DNA of 64,000 nucleotides from Altererythrobacter sp. BO-6 (lineage in GTDB: Bacteria; Pseudomonadota; Alphaproteobacteria; Sphingomonadales; Sphingomonadaceae): positions 124,001-188,000 of the forward strand of contig NZ_CP049259.1 of NCBI RefSeq assembly GCF_011047315.1, read 5' to 3'. Every line of letters begins with the position of its first letter. Positions within the stretch are counted from its first letter, which is position 1. Under the pieces are notes generated by a model. The model had not been told where the DNA came from and did not search any database. It was given only the letters and a program-made list of their open reading frames with translations. Positions 1-9,667 of the stretch are shown in pieces. The translations under genes and the position numbers were made by a program.

Positions 1-2
1 TC

Positions 3-167
3 GCATTGATGATCGCGGGTCTCGTTGGTTTTGGCGCAGGCGCATATCTCGCTGCGACGGGATCGCGCGAAGTGGGCATCGTGCTGATGGGCGGTGGCCT
101 GATCTTCCAGGTGCTGACGCTGCGCCAATTGCGCGCGGCCAAAAAGGATCAAAGCGATGCTGGCTGA
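3..167 (+). CDS. Small hydrophobic protein between nuoE and nuoF, 5' truncated
   Basis: The frame is open from the left edge to a TGA at 165-167 and gives about 54 residues. It contains two hydrophobic stretches separated by a short polar turn (about residues 1-20 and 24-40) and ends in a basic tail rich in Arg, Lys and Gln. This looks like the C-terminal end of a small inner-membrane protein. Its last 11 bases overlap the start of nuoF, so it is probably translationally coupled to it and lies inside the nuo operon. I do not recognise a family, and the true start is outside the window or at the ATG at position 9. Confidence 0.55.
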   Translation, partial: ALMIAGLVGFGAGAYLAATGSREVGIVLMGGGLIFQVLTLRQLRAAKKDQSDAG

Positions 168-1449
168 CAAGGACCGCATCTTCACCAATCTCTACGGGTT
201 CCAGCCCTGGAACCTGAAGGCGGCGCAGGCGCGCGGGGATTGGGACAACACCAAGAAACTGCTCGAGCGCGGGCAGGACGCGATCATCCAGGAAATCAAG
301 GATTCCGGCCTGCGCGGGCGGGGCGGGGCAGGCTTCCCCACCGGCCTCAAATGGTCGTTCATGCCGAAGGAATCGCGTGACGGGCGGCCCAGCTTCCTCG
401 TCATCAATGCCGACGAGTCCGAGCCGGGTTCATGCAAGGACCGCGAGATCATCCGCCACGATCCGCACAAGCTGATCGAAGGCGCGCTGGTCGCCGGTTT
501 CGCGATGCGCGCGCGTGCGGCCTATATCTACATTCGCGGCGAATACATCCGCGAGGCCGAGGTGCTGCAGGCGGCGATTGACGAGGCCAATGCGGCCGGA
601 CTGATTGGCAAGAACGCCTGCGGTTCGGGCTATGACTTCGATGTGTTCATGCACCGCGGTGCAGGCGCCTACATCTGCGGTGAAGAAACCGCGATGATCG
701 AGAGCCTCGAAGGCAAGAAGGGCCAGCCGCGCCTGAAGCCGCCATTCCCGGCGGGCGCAGGCCTCTATGGCTGCCCGACCACGGTCAACAACGTCGAATC
801 GATCGCGGTCGCGCCCACGATCCTGCGGCGCGGCGCCAGCTGGTTCGCCAGCTTCGGACGCGAGAACAACAAGGGCACCAAGCTGTTCCAGATCAGCGGG
901 CATGTAGAAAAGCCCTGCGTGGTCGAGGAAGCGATGAGCATTCCGTTCCGCGAGCTGATCGAGAAGCATTGCGGTGGCATCACCGGTGGGTGGGATAACC
1001 TTCTTGCCGTGATCCCCGGCGGTTCTTCGGTCCCACTGGTTCCTGCCAAGGAAATCATGGACGCGCCGATGGATTTTGACGGGCTGCGCGAGCTTGGCTC
1101 CGGCCTCGGCACCGCCGCCGTGATCGTGATGGACAAGTCGACCGACATCGTCCGCGCCATTTCGCGTCTTTCCTACTTCTACAAGCACGAGAGCTGCGGC
1201 CAGTGCACCCCGTGCCGCGAGGGTACAGGCTGGATGTGGCGGATGATGGAGCGCCTGCGCACCGGCGATGCGGCGATCGAGGAAATCGACATGCTGCAAC
1301 AGGTCACCAAGCAGGTTGAAGGCCACACCATCTGCGCGCTGGGCGATGCCGCGGCATGGCCGATCCAGGGCTTGATCCGCCACTTCCGGCCAGAACTGGA
1401 ACGACGGATACATGAGCACAACGCCAAGTTTGCGGAGGCGGCGGAGTAA
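157..1449 (+). CDS. nuoF: NADH-quinone oxidoreductase subunit F (NuoF), NADH/FMN-binding
   Basis: 430 residues, full family length. This is the NADH dehydrogenase subunit of complex I: it binds NADH and FMN and passes electrons to cluster N3 in the peripheral arm. Visible signatures are the glycine-rich NADH/FMN loop [16 protein letters not shown] (51-66), the FMN-binding [14 protein letters not shown] (84-97), [10 protein letters not shown] (171-180), and the N3 [4Fe-4S] ligands Cys347, Cys350, Cys353 and Cys393. The ATG lies inside the end of the preceding small membrane protein gene. The stop TAA shares one base with the nuoG ATG, so nuoF and nuoG are coupled. nuoA-E must lie to the left of the window. 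Confidence 0.98.
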   Translation: MLADKDRIFTNLYGFQPWNLKAAQARGDWDNTKKLLERGQDAIIQEIKDSGLRGRGGAGFPTGLKWSFMPKESRDGRPSFLVINADESEPGSCKDREIIRHDPHKLIEGALVAGFAMRARAAYIYIRGEYIREAEVLQAAIDEANAAGLIGKNACGSGYDFDVFMHRGAGAYICGEETAMIESLEGKKGQPRLKPPFPAGAGLYGCPTTVNNVESIAVAPTILRRGASWFASFGRENNKGTKLFQISGHVEKPCVVEEAMSIPFRELIEKHCGGITGGWDNLLAVIPGGSSVPLVPAKEIMDAPMDFDGLRELGSGLGTAAVIVMDKSTDIVRAISRLSYFYKHESCGQCTPCREGTGWMWRMMERLRTGDAAIEEIDMLQQVTKQVEGHTICALGDAAAWPIQGLIRHFRPELERRIHEHNAKFAEAAE

Positions 1450-3464
1450 TGCCTAAGGTCACCGTAGACGGACAGGAAATCGAGGTTCCGGACGGCGCGA
1501 CCGTCCTGCAGGCGTGCGAGCTTGCGGGCAAGGAAATCCCGCGCTTTTGTTACCACGAGCGCTTAAGTATCGCCGGTAACTGCCGGATGTGCCTCGTCGA
1601 AGTTAAGCCGGGGCCGCCCAAGCCGCAGGCATCCTGCGCGCTGCCGACTGCCGAGGGGCAGGAAATCCGCACCGACACCGAGATGGTCAAGAAGGCGCGC
1701 GAAGGCGTGATGGAGTTCCTCCTGATCAACCACCCGCTCGATTGCCCGATTTGCGACCAGGGCGGCGAATGCGATCTGCAGGACCAGGCGGTGGCCTATG
1801 GCCGTGGCGGTTCGCGCTATGAGGAAAACAAGCGCGCCGTCACCGAGAAATACATGGGTCCGCTGATCAAGACAGTGATGACCCGCTGCATCCACTGCAC
1901 CCGCTGCGTGCGTTTCAGCGAGGAAATCGCGGGCGTGGACGAAATCGGCGCGCTCTATCGCGGCGAGGACATGCAGATCACCACCTATCTCGAGCAGGCG
2001 GCGGCGCATGAGCTTTCCGCCAATGTGATCGACCTGTGCCCGGTCGGCGCGCTCACCTCGCGGCCCTATGCCTTCGAGGCACGCCCGTGGGAGCTCAAGA
2101 AGACGCTCAGCATCGACGTTTCCGACGCGGTTGGCGCCAATATCCGGCTCGACAGCCGTGGGCGCGAAGTGATGCGCGCGCTGCCGCGCATCAATGACGA
2201 CGTCAACGAAGAGTGGCTGTCCGACAAGGGCCGCTACATGGTCGACGGGCTGACCAAGCGCCGCCTGGACAAGGTGTTCATGCGCAAGCGTGGGAAATTG
2301 CAGCCCGCCAGCTGGGACGAAGCCTTCAAGGCGATTGCCAAGCAGCTGAAGGGCGCGAAGTCGAGCATCGCGGCGGTCGCGGGCGACATGGTCGATTGCG
2401 AGACGATGTTTGCGGCCAAGTCGCTGCTCAAGGCCTGCGGATCGACCCTGATCGAAGGCCGCCAGACCGGCATGGATTACGACGTGTCGAACCTCGCAGC
2501 GGTGAACTTCAATTCGACGCTGGCCGGGATCGAGACCGCGGATGCGATCCTGATCGTGGGCAGCCATGTCCGCTGGGAAGCGCCGCTGGTGAACACCCGC
2601 CTGCGCAAGGCCGCGAAACGCGGTGCAAAGGTCTATATCATTGGCCCGGCATGGGAACCGACCTTTCATGCGACGTTCCTGGGCAGCGACCTGTCGGTGC
2701 TGTCGAACCTGCCCAAGGACCTGGTCAAGCACTTCAAGGAGGCCGAGCGTCCCGCGATCATCATGGGCGGCGCGGCGTTGGCCAAGGGTGCGCTGCATGC
2801 GGGCCTGGCCGCGGCGGAAAAGCTCAAAGTGGTCCGTGATGGCTGGAACGGCTTCAACGTGCTGCATTTCTCCGCCGCGCGCATGGGCGGGCTGATGCTC
2901 GGCTTCGCGCAAAAGGGCGGGATGAAGGATATCGCAGCCGCCAAGCCCAAGGTGATCCTGAGCCTCGGTGCGGACGAGATGAATTTCGAACCCTTCGCGG
3001 ACGCCCTCAAGGTCTATATCGGCCACCACGGCGACAAGGGCGCGCATGCGGCGGATATCGTGCTGCCCGCAGCGTCGTTTGCCGAAAAGGATGGCACCTA
3101 CGTCAATACCGAAGGCCGGGTGCAATTCGCCGAGAAGGCCGTGTTCGCGCCGGGCGACGCGCGCGAAGATTGGACGATCCTGCGCGCGCTGGCCGATGCG
3201 CTGGGTGTCAATGTCGGCTTCGACAGCTTTGGCGAATTGCAGGCGGCGATGATCGCTGAGGTTCCGGCGCTCGGCGAAGAAGGCTTGGCCGATTACGGCG
3301 CACTGCCCGCTGCGCCCAAGGGGGCGAAGGCCGAAGGCGTGATCGAAGCCTATCCGATTAAGGACTTCTACCTCACCAACCCGATCGCCCGCGCCAGCGC
3401 GGTGATGCAGCAGTGCTCAGCAGAATTGCTCCGCGGCGATGAGCTGAAGGAGGCGGCGGAGTGA
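1449..3464 (+). CDS. nuoG: NADH-quinone oxidoreductase subunit G (NuoG)
   Basis: 671 residues. This is the large iron-sulfur subunit of the complex I peripheral arm. The N-terminal ferredoxin domain carries the N1b [2Fe-2S] ligands Cys34, Cys45, Cys48 and Cys63. The His-coordinated N5 motif has His95, Cys99, Cys102 and Cys108. The N4 cluster has Cys147, Cys150, Cys153 and Cys197. The rest is a molybdopterin-oxidoreductase-like domain that binds no molybdenum in this family. The start overlaps the nuoF stop by one base, and the end overlaps the nuoH GTG start by four bases (GTGA). Nothing looks degraded. Confidence 0.97.
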   Translation: MPKVTVDGQEIEVPDGATVLQACELAGKEIPRFCYHERLSIAGNCRMCLVEVKPGPPKPQASCALPTAEGQEIRTDTEMVKKAREGVMEFLLINHPLDCPICDQGGECDLQDQAVAYGRGGSRYEENKRAVTEKYMGPLIKTVMTRCIHCTRCVRFSEEIAGVDEIGALYRGEDMQITTYLEQAAAHELSANVIDLCPVGALTSRPYAFEARPWELKKTLSIDVSDAVGANIRLDSRGREVMRALPRINDDVNEEWLSDKGRYMVDGLTKRRLDKVFMRKRGKLQPASWDEAFKAIAKQLKGAKSSIAAVAGDMVDCETMFAAKSLLKACGSTLIEGRQTGMDYDVSNLAAVNFNSTLAGIETADAILIVGSHVRWEAPLVNTRLRKAAKRGAKVYIIGPAWEPTFHATFLGSDLSVLSNLPKDLVKHFKEAERPAIIMGGAALAKGALHAGLAAAEKLKVVRDGWNGFNVLHFSAARMGGLMLGFAQKGGMKDIAAAKPKVILSLGADEMNFEPFADALKVYIGHHGDKGAHAADIVLPAASFAEKDGTYVNTEGRVQFAEKAVFAPGDAREDWTILRALADALGVNVGFDSFGELQAAMIAEVPALGEEGLADYGALPAAPKGAKAEGVIEAYPIKDFYLTNPIARASAVMQQCSAELLRGDELKEAAE

Positions 3465-4561
3465 GCGGCTTCTTCAATTGGCTGGGCGAACTGTTCACAT
3501 CGCCTACTGCTGCGTTTCAGACAGCGGGGATGTCTTACGAAGCGGCCTGGTTCTCGGCTACCATCCTGCTAATCCTCATAATCGCGCTGCCCGTTATGCT
3601 GGCGGTCGCGATGATCATCTATATGGACCGCAAGGTACTGGGCGCGGTGATGCTGCGCCGCGGGCCCAATGTGGTCGGCCCGTTCGGCCTGCTGCAAAGC
3701 TTTGCCGATGGCCTGAAGGTGTTTCTGCAGGAAACCATCATCCCCTCTGCCGCAAACAAGGGCATCTTCCTGCTCGCGCCGATCGTGACCTTTACCGTCG
3801 CGCTCGCCGCGTGGGCGGTGATCCCGTTCGACGCGAAGATGGTGCTGGCGGACATCAATGTCGGCCTGCTCTACATCCTCGCGATCAGTTCGCTCGGCGT
3901 TTACGGCGTGGTGATGGCGGGCTGGGCCTCGAACTCGAAATACCCGTTCTTCTCGGCCATGCGCGCCGCCGCGCAGATGATCAGCTACGAAGTTTCGATC
4001 GGCTTTATCCTGGTCTGCGTGGTGCTGTGGGCGGGCACGTTCAACTTGAACGGCATTATCGAGGCGCAGCGCGGCCACGGGCTGGGCGTAGTCAACGGGT
4101 TCTTCTTCAACCCGCTGCTGTTCCCAATGTGGGTGGTGTTCTTCATCAGCTGCCTGGCAGAGACCGCACGCGCGCCGTTCGACCTGACCGAGGCCGAATC
4201 CGAGCTCGTCGCCGGTTTCCAGACCGAGTATTCCTCGATGAGCTTCGCGCTGTTCTGGCTGGGCGAATACGCCAACATCCTGCTGATGTGCATGCTCAAC
4301 GCGATCCTGTTCTTCGGGGGCTGGTTGCCGCCGGTGGACTGGGCGCCGCTCTACGCCGTTCCGGGCATCGTCTGGCTGCTGGGCAAGACGCTGTTCTTTT
4401 TCTTCCTGTTCAGCTGGATCTGGGCGACCGTGCCGCGCTTCCGCTATGACCAGTTGATGCGGCTCGGGTGGAAAGTCTTCCTGCCGATGAGCCTGATCTT
4501 CGTCGCGGTCATTTCGGGCTACCTAATGGCTACCGGTCACTTTGGGGGGCATTCCGCATGA
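3461..4561 (+). CDS. nuoH: NADH-quinone oxidoreductase subunit H (NuoH)
   Basis: 366 residues with about eight or nine membrane segments. NuoH forms the junction between the peripheral and membrane arms and part of the quinone chamber. The family signatures are clear: [16 protein letters not shown] near residue 50, a hydrophilic loop with [18 protein letters not shown], and GFQTEYSSM after it. The start is a GTG at 3461 that overlaps the nuoG stop as GTGA. The stop overlaps the nuoI ATG as ATGA. Both overlaps support these boundaries and tight translational coupling. Confidence 0.97.
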   Translation: MSGFFNWLGELFTSPTAAFQTAGMSYEAAWFSATILLILIIALPVMLAVAMIIYMDRKVLGAVMLRRGPNVVGPFGLLQSFADGLKVFLQETIIPSAANKGIFLLAPIVTFTVALAAWAVIPFDAKMVLADINVGLLYILAISSLGVYGVVMAGWASNSKYPFFSAMRAAAQMISYEVSIGFILVCVVLWAGTFNLNGIIEAQRGHGLGVVNGFFFNPLLFPMWVVFFISCLAETARAPFDLTEAESELVAGFQTEYSSMSFALFWLGEYANILLMCMLNAILFFGGWLPPVDWAPLYAVPGIVWLLGKTLFFFFLFSWIWATVPRFRYDQLMRLGWKVFLPMSLIFVAVISGYLMATGHFGGHSA

Positions 4562-5046
4562 GTACCGTCACCCATCTCATCAAATCGTTCACCTTGTGGG
4601 AATTCCTCAAGGCTCACGCTTTGACTTTCAAATACCTTTGGAAGCCGAAGGTGACGATCAACTATCCCTTCGAGAAGAACCCGCTCTCCCCGCGCTTTCG
4701 CGGCGAACATGCGCTGCGCCGTTATCCCAATGGCGAGGAACGCTGCATCGCCTGCAAGCTTTGCGAGGCGGTGTGTCCGGCGCAGGCGATCACCATCGAA
4801 AGCGAGCCGCGCGAAGACGGCAGCCGCCGCACCACGCGTTATGACATCGACATGACCAAATGCATCTATTGCGGGTTCTGCCAGGAAGCCTGCCCGGTGG
4901 ATGCGATCGTCGAGGGTCCGAACTTCGAATACGCCACCGAAACACGCGAGGAATTGCTCTACGACAAGGCGAAACTGCTGGCCAACGGGGACAAGTGGGA
5001 GCGGGCGATTGCCGCGAACCTTGAAGCCGATGCGCCCTATCGCTAA
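4558..5046 (+). CDS. nuoI: NADH-quinone oxidoreductase subunit I (NuoI)
   Basis: 162 residues. An 8Fe ferredoxin-like subunit that carries clusters N6a and N6b between NuoG and NuoB. The two CxxCxxCxxxC motifs are at Cys63/66/69/73 and Cys102/105/108/112, with each final Cys followed by Pro. The frame stays open 90 bases further upstream, but the ATG at 4558 is chosen because it gives the ATGA overlap with nuoH and the usual family N-terminus ([11 protein letters not shown]). A 27-base gap separates it from nuoJ. Confidence 0.97.
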   Translation: MSTVTHLIKSFTLWEFLKAHALTFKYLWKPKVTINYPFEKNPLSPRFRGEHALRRYPNGEERCIACKLCEAVCPAQAITIESEPREDGSRRTTRYDIDMTKCIYCGFCQEACPVDAIVEGPNFEYATETREELLYDKAKLLANGDKWERAIAANLEADAPYR

Positions 5047-5073
5047 CCGCCGCCGCGAAGAGAAACAGGGGTC

Positions 5074-5697
5074 ATGATCCAAACCTTAGCCTTCTACCTG
5101 TTCGCAGGGCTGATGATCGCCAGCGCGCTGCTGGTGATCACCGCGCGCAACCCGGTGCATTCCGTACTGTGGCTGATCCTCGCCTTCTTCAACGGCGCGG
5201 GGCTGATGGTCCTTGTCGGTGCCGAGTTCATCGCGATGCTGCTGGTGATCGTCTATGTCGGTGCGGTCGCGGTGCTGTTCCTGTTCGTGGTGATGATGCT
5301 GAACATCGATTTCGCCGCAATGCGCGCCGGGTTCATCAAGAATTTCCCGCTGGGACTGCTGATCGCGCTGATCCTGTTCCTTGAGCTGTTTGTCGGCCTG
5401 GTTGCCTATAACGCCGGCGGGATTGCGCTGGGCACGCCCGATGGCACGGCTGCACAGGGGCTGGGGCAGAGCAATATCGAAGCGATCGGCGCGCTCTTGT
5501 ATGGCCGCTACATCTTCCTGTTCGAAGTGGCGGGCATCATCCTGCTGGTGGCGATGATCGGCGCGATCGTGCTGACCCACCGCCAGCGCCCCGATGGTAC
5601 GCGCGCGCGGCAGGACATCGGCAAGCAGATCCGCCGCCGCCCGGAAGAGGCTACCGTCATGAAGAACCCCGAAGTGGGCAAGGGGGTCGAGCTGTGA
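5074..5697 (+). CDS. nuoJ: NADH-quinone oxidoreductase subunit J (NuoJ)
   Basis: 207 residues with five predicted membrane helices. This is a membrane-arm subunit. The third-helix region VGAEFIAMLLVIVYVGAVAV, with its conserved acidic residue and the bend around YVGAV, identifies the family. The C-terminus ends in a basic cytoplasmic tail of about 40 residues. It is followed by the only sizeable gap inside this part of the operon (5698-5791), which holds an inverted repeat. The reading frame and length are otherwise ordinary. Confidence 0.96.
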   Translation: MIQTLAFYLFAGLMIASALLVITARNPVHSVLWLILAFFNGAGLMVLVGAEFIAMLLVIVYVGAVAVLFLFVVMMLNIDFAAMRAGFIKNFPLGLLIALILFLELFVGLVAYNAGGIALGTPDGTAAQGLGQSNIEAIGALLYGRYIFLFEVAGIILLVAMIGAIVLTHRQRPDGTRARQDIGKQIRRRPEEATVMKNPEVGKGVEL

Positions 5698-5713
5698 TTG
5701 CTTCCCAAAGCCC

Positions 5714-5774
5714 GCTCATCCTGAGCCTGTCGAAGGGTGACAGGCGCTCGCACTTCGACAAGCTCAGCACGAGC
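5714..5774. repeat. REP-like inverted repeat between nuoJ and nuoK
   Basis: The left arm at 5714-5735 (GCTCATCCTGAGC continuing to TGTCGAAG) and the right arm at 5753-5774 (CTTCGACAAGCTCAGCACGAGC) are inverted copies that match at 19 of 22 positions, with a 17-base spacer. The mRNA could form a long hairpin in the intercistronic space of the nuo operon. Repeats with a GAGC-TGTCGAAG core are, as far as I recall, frequent extragenic palindromes in sphingomonads. I noticed no second copy in this window. It may stabilise or attenuate the upstream transcript, which is inference. Confidence 0.75.
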
Positions 5775-5791
5775 GATTTCGGGGGTCATTC

Positions 5792-6097
5792 ATGATCGGT
5801 ATCGAGCATTACATCACCGTCAGCGCGATCCTCTTCGTGCTCGGCGTGCTGGGCATCTTCCTCAACCGCAAGAACGTGATTGTCATCCTGATGGCGATTG
5901 AGTTGATCCTGCTCGCGGTGAATATCAACCTCGTCGCGTTCAGCGCTTTCATGAACGATCTGGTGGGCCAGGTGTTCGCGATGTTCGTGCTGACTGTGGC
6001 TGCGGCCGAAGCGGCGATCGGGCTCGCGATCCTGGTGATCTATTTCCGTAACCGCGGCACCATCGCGGTCGACGATGCGACGCAGATGAAGGGTTAA
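5792..6097 (+). CDS. nuoK: NADH-quinone oxidoreductase subunit K (NuoK)
   Basis: 101 residues, the standard family length, with three membrane helices. A proton-channel-associated antiporter-like subunit. The conserved membrane Glu residues are in [21 protein letters not shown] (second helix) and [16 protein letters not shown] (third helix). It starts 18 bases after the inverted repeat. A G-run at 5781-5785 is the likely ribosome binding site. nuoL follows after seven bases. Confidence 0.96.
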   Translation: MIGIEHYITVSAILFVLGVLGIFLNRKNVIVILMAIELILLAVNINLVAFSAFMNDLVGQVFAMFVLTVAAAEAAIGLAILVIYFRNRGTIAVDDATQMKG

Positions 6098-6104
6098 TCG
6101 CGCC

Positions 6105-8111
6105 ATGCATCCGATCCTCTTCATCGTATTCCTGCCCTTGCTCGCGGCCATCGTCGCGGGGCTGGGCAATCGCATGCTGGGCAATACCATCAGCAAGTCG
6201 ATCACGACCGGTGCGCTGTTCATCAGCTGCGCGCTGAGCTGGCCGATCTTTGTCGGCTTCCTGACCGGCAGCATGGAAGCGAGCGTCGTTCCCGTCCTCA
6301 AATGGGTCGAAAGCGGCACGCTGTCATTCGACTGGGCGCTGCGCGTCGACGCGCTGACCGCGGTGATGCTGGTGGTGATCACCACCGTATCCGCGCTCGT
6401 GCACCTCTATTCGTGGGGGTACATGGCGGAAGATCCGGATCAGCCGCGCTTCTTCGCTTATCTGTCGCTGTTCACCTTCGCCATGCTGATGCTGGTGACG
6501 GCAGACAACCTCGTCCAGATGTTCTTCGGCTGGGAAGGGGTGGGGCTTGCTTCCTATCTCCTGATCGGTTTCTGGTTCAAGAAGCCAACGGCCAATGCCG
6601 CCGCGATCAAGGCCTTCGTGGTCAACCGCGTGGGTGACCTTGGCTTCATGCTGGGCATTTTCGGCACTTGGCTGGTGTTCCAGACGACTTCGATTCCCGA
6701 GATTCTTGCGGCCGCGCCGGGCATGACCGGATCGACCATCGGCTTCCTCGGCTACCGTCTGCACACGATGGATATTCTTTGCATCCTGCTGTTCATCGGC
6801 GCGATGGGCAAATCGGCGCAGCTTGGCCTTCACACCTGGTTGCCGGACGCGATGGAAGGCCCGACGCCGGTTTCTGCGCTGATCCACGCGGCGACCATGG
6901 TGACCGCGGGCGTGTTCATGGTCTGCCGCCTCTCACCCATGTTCGAAGCCGCGCCGGTGGCGCTGAGCATGGTCATCTTCGTCGGGGCTGCGACTTGTTT
7001 CTTCGCCGCCACGATCGGCACCACCCAGTGGGACATCAAGCGGGTCATCGCCTATTCCACCTGCTCGCAGCTGGGCTACATGTTCTTCGCCGCCGGCGTC
7101 GGAGCCTATGGCGCAGCCATGTTCCACCTCTTCACCCACGCCTTCTTCAAGGCGCTGCTGTTCCTTGGCGCGGGCTCGGTGATCCATGCGATGCATCACG
7201 AGCAGGACATGCGCTATTACGGCGGCCTGCGTAAGCACATCCCGCTCACCTATTGGGCGATGATGGCGGGCACGCTGGCGATTACCGGTGTGGGCGTGCT
7301 GGGCGTGTTCGGCTTTGCCGGCTTCTATTCGAAGGACGCCATCCTGGAGGCCGCCTTTGCGCGCGGCACCACGATGGCAACCTTCGCCTTCTGGGCGGGC
7401 GCGGTCGCGGCGCTGCTGACCAGCTTCTACAGCTGGCGGCTCGTCTTCCTGACCTTCTACGGCAAGCCGCGCTGGATCGAGAGCGAGCATATCCAGCATT
7501 CGGTCCACAAGACGCCGGAGCAGGCGGGTGAGGACACCACCGGCGGCTATCACCCGCATGAAAGCCCGCTGTCGATGCTGATCCCGCTCGGCGTCCTGAC
7601 TGTGGGCGCGGTGTTTGCCGGTTTCGTGTTCAAATATCCGTTCATCGACGGCTCGGCAGAGGTTGTGAACGGCGCGTTCTGGGGCGGCTCGATCTATTTC
7701 AACGAGAACCTGATCCACGCGCTGCACGGTGTGCCGCTGTGGGTAAAACTGACCGCGACGGTGGTAATGATCCTCGGCTTCGTGACCGCGTGGTTCGCCT
7801 ATATCAAGGACACCTCGATCCCGGCCAAGTTCGTCGAGCAGTTCCGCGTCGTCCACCGCTTCGTCTACAACAAGTGGTATTTCGACGAGCTCTACAACGT
7901 CGTCTTCGTCAAGCCGGCGTTCTGGCTGGGCCGCATCTTCTGGCAAAAGGGCGATGTTGGCACGATCGACCGCTTTGGCCCCAATGGCGCCGCCTGGCTG
8001 GTGCAGCAGGGCGCGGTTGTCGCCAAGAAGGTGCAGTCCGGATATCTCAATAGCTACGCGCTGATCATGCTGCTCGGCCTGGTCGCGGCAATTACCTGGG
8101 TGCTCTTCTGA
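6105..8111 (+). CDS. nuoL: NADH-quinone oxidoreductase subunit L (NuoL)
   Basis: 668 residues with about 16 membrane helices. The distal proton-pumping antiporter-like subunit, with a long lateral helix in its C-terminal part. Signatures include [20 protein letters not shown] (about residues 144-163) with the conserved Glu, [20 protein letters not shown] (about 242-261), and [20 protein letters not shown] with its Lys. The C-terminal 150 residues carry the amphipathic helix and final anchor helix. The stop TGA shares a base with the nuoM ATG. Confidence 0.98.
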   Translation: MHPILFIVFLPLLAAIVAGLGNRMLGNTISKSITTGALFISCALSWPIFVGFLTGSMEASVVPVLKWVESGTLSFDWALRVDALTAVMLVVITTVSALVHLYSWGYMAEDPDQPRFFAYLSLFTFAMLMLVTADNLVQMFFGWEGVGLASYLLIGFWFKKPTANAAAIKAFVVNRVGDLGFMLGIFGTWLVFQTTSIPEILAAAPGMTGSTIGFLGYRLHTMDILCILLFIGAMGKSAQLGLHTWLPDAMEGPTPVSALIHAATMVTAGVFMVCRLSPMFEAAPVALSMVIFVGAATCFFAATIGTTQWDIKRVIAYSTCSQLGYMFFAAGVGAYGAAMFHLFTHAFFKALLFLGAGSVIHAMHHEQDMRYYGGLRKHIPLTYWAMMAGTLAITGVGVLGVFGFAGFYSKDAILEAAFARGTTMATFAFWAGAVAALLTSFYSWRLVFLTFYGKPRWIESEHIQHSVHKTPEQAGEDTTGGYHPHESPLSMLIPLGVLTVGAVFAGFVFKYPFIDGSAEVVNGAFWGGSIYFNENLIHALHGVPLWVKLTATVVMILGFVTAWFAYIKDTSIPAKFVEQFRVVHRFVYNKWYFDELYNVVFVKPAFWLGRIFWQKGDVGTIDRFGPNGAAWLVQQGAVVAKKVQSGYLNSYALIMLLGLVAAITWVLF

Positions 8112-9667
8112 TGGGCGGGTTTCCGATCCTTTCCGCGATGCTGCTGGTCCCGCTGGTGGCGGGTATCGCCTGCTTCTTCCTTGAGGCGCAGGCTGCGCGG
8201 ATGACCGCGCTGGTGGCGACGCTGGCCAATTTGGCTCTGGGCGTGGTGCTGTGGCTCAACTTCGATATCGGTGGGCCGCAATGGCAATTTACCGAGACGG
8301 CGCCGCTGTTCGCAGGCTTCGAATATGCGCTGGGGATCGATGGCATCGCCCTGATGCTGATCATGCTCAGCGTGTTCCTGATGCCGATCTGCATCCTTGC
8401 GAGCTGGGAGGCGATCACCAAGCGCGTCGGTGAATACATGGCCGCCTTCCTGATCATGGAAGTGCTGATGATCGGCGTGTTCGCCGCGCAGGACATGTTC
8501 CTGTTCTACATCTTCTTCGAGGCGGGCCTGATCCCGATGTACCTGATCATCGGCGTATGGGGCGGGGACAACCGGATTTACGCCAGCTACAAGTTCTTCC
8601 TCTACACGCTGCTCGGCTCGGTCCTGATGCTGATTGCGATGTTCTGGATGGTGAACACCGCCGGCACGTCAGACATCCCCACGCTGATGCAGTATGATTT
8701 CCCGCCAGAGGCGCAATTCTGGCTGTGGCTGGCCTTCTTCGCCAGTTTCGCGGTGAAGATGCCGATGTGGCCGGTGCACACCTGGTTGCCCGATGCGCAC
8801 GTGCAGGCACCCACAGCTGGCTCGGTGATCCTGGCGGGCGTGCTGTTGAAGCTGGGCGGATACGGTTTCATCCGCTTCAGCCTGCCCATGTTCCCCGAAG
8901 CAAGCGCGCAGCTGGCCTGGCTGGTCTTCGCGCTGTCGATGATCGCGGTCGTGGTCACCAGCCTGATCGCGCTGGTGCAGCACGACATGAAGAAGCTGAT
9001 CGCCTATTCCTCGGTCGCGCATATGGCGATTGTGACCGCAGGCCTGTTCGCCTTCAATGTGCAGGGTCTGGAAGGCGCGATGATGATCATGCTGGGCCAT
9101 GGGCTGGTATCGGGCGCGCTGTTCCTGTGCGTGGGAGTTATCTACGACCGCCTGCATACGCGCGAGATTGCACGTTATGGCGGGCTCTCGATCAACATGC
9201 CCTATTACGCCTTGTTCTTCCTGCTGTTCACCATGGCCAGCATCGGCCTGCCCGGCACGAGCAATTTCATCGGCGAATTTTTGGCTCTCGCCGGCATCTA
9301 CAAGGTTTCGACCTGGGTGGCGTTGATCTGCACCACCGGTATCATCCTGGGGGCGGCCTATATGCTGTACCTCTATCGCCGCGTCGCTTTCGGGGACCAG
9401 AGGAACGCCGATGCCGCCGCCATGCTCGACCTTGACAAGCGCGAATGGGCGATGCTCGCCCCGATTGCTGCCGCAGTGCTGTGGATGGGTGTCTATCCGG
9501 AAAGCTTCCTCGCCCCGATGCGCCAAGACATCGCCGCGCTCGAAGCGCGCCTCGCGCGCGCCGCGCCTGAAGGAGACAGCCAGCTTGTGATCGGTGAGCC
9601 GACCGGCGTGATCGCCAACGAAATGCCCCACGCCAGCGAAGAGCATGAAGCGGAGGGAGCCCACTGA
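8111..9667 (+). CDS. nuoM: NADH-quinone oxidoreductase subunit M (NuoM)
   Basis: 518 residues with about 14 membrane helices. The middle antiporter-like proton-pumping subunit. Key stretches are FLFYIFFEAGLIPMYLIIGV with the essential Glu, MPMWPVHTWLPDAHVQAPTA, and QHDMKKLIAYSSVAHM with the conserved Lys. The C-terminus is extended by about 40 charged residues (EARLARAAPEGD to the end), longer than the minimal family and probably cytoplasmic. It overlaps nuoL and nuoN by single bases (TGATG), so the three genes are coupled. Confidence 0.98.
   Translation: MGGFPILSAMLLVPLVAGIACFFLEAQAARMTALVATLANLALGVVLWLNFDIGGPQWQFTETAPLFAGFEYALGIDGIALMLIMLSVFLMPICILASWEAITKRVGEYMAAFLIMEVLMIGVFAAQDMFLFYIFFEAGLIPMYLIIGVWGGDNRIYASYKFFLYTLLGSVLMLIAMFWMVNTAGTSDIPTLMQYDFPPEAQFWLWLAFFASFAVKMPMWPVHTWLPDAHVQAPTAGSVILAGVLLKLGGYGFIRFSLPMFPEASAQLAWLVFALSMIAVVVTSLIALVQHDMKKLIAYSSVAHMAIVTAGLFAFNVQGLEGAMMIMLGHGLVSGALFLCVGVIYDRLHTREIARYGGLSINMPYYALFFLLFTMASIGLPGTSNFIGEFLALAGIYKVSTWVALICTTGIILGAAYMLYLYRRVAFGDQRNADAAAMLDLDKREWAMLAPIAAAVLWMGVYPESFLAPMRQDIAALEARLARAAPEGDSQLVIGEPTGVIANEMPHASEEHEAEGAH

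Noticed and set aside
1563..3125. Long open frame (about 520 codons) on the minus strand across nuoG
   Set aside because: It is fully antisense to a certain gene. Its His/Gln/Arg/Asp-rich composition is the usual shadow in GC-rich coding DNA. Similar long shadows antisense to nuoF, nuoL, nuoM-nuoN and pyrG were left out for the same reason.
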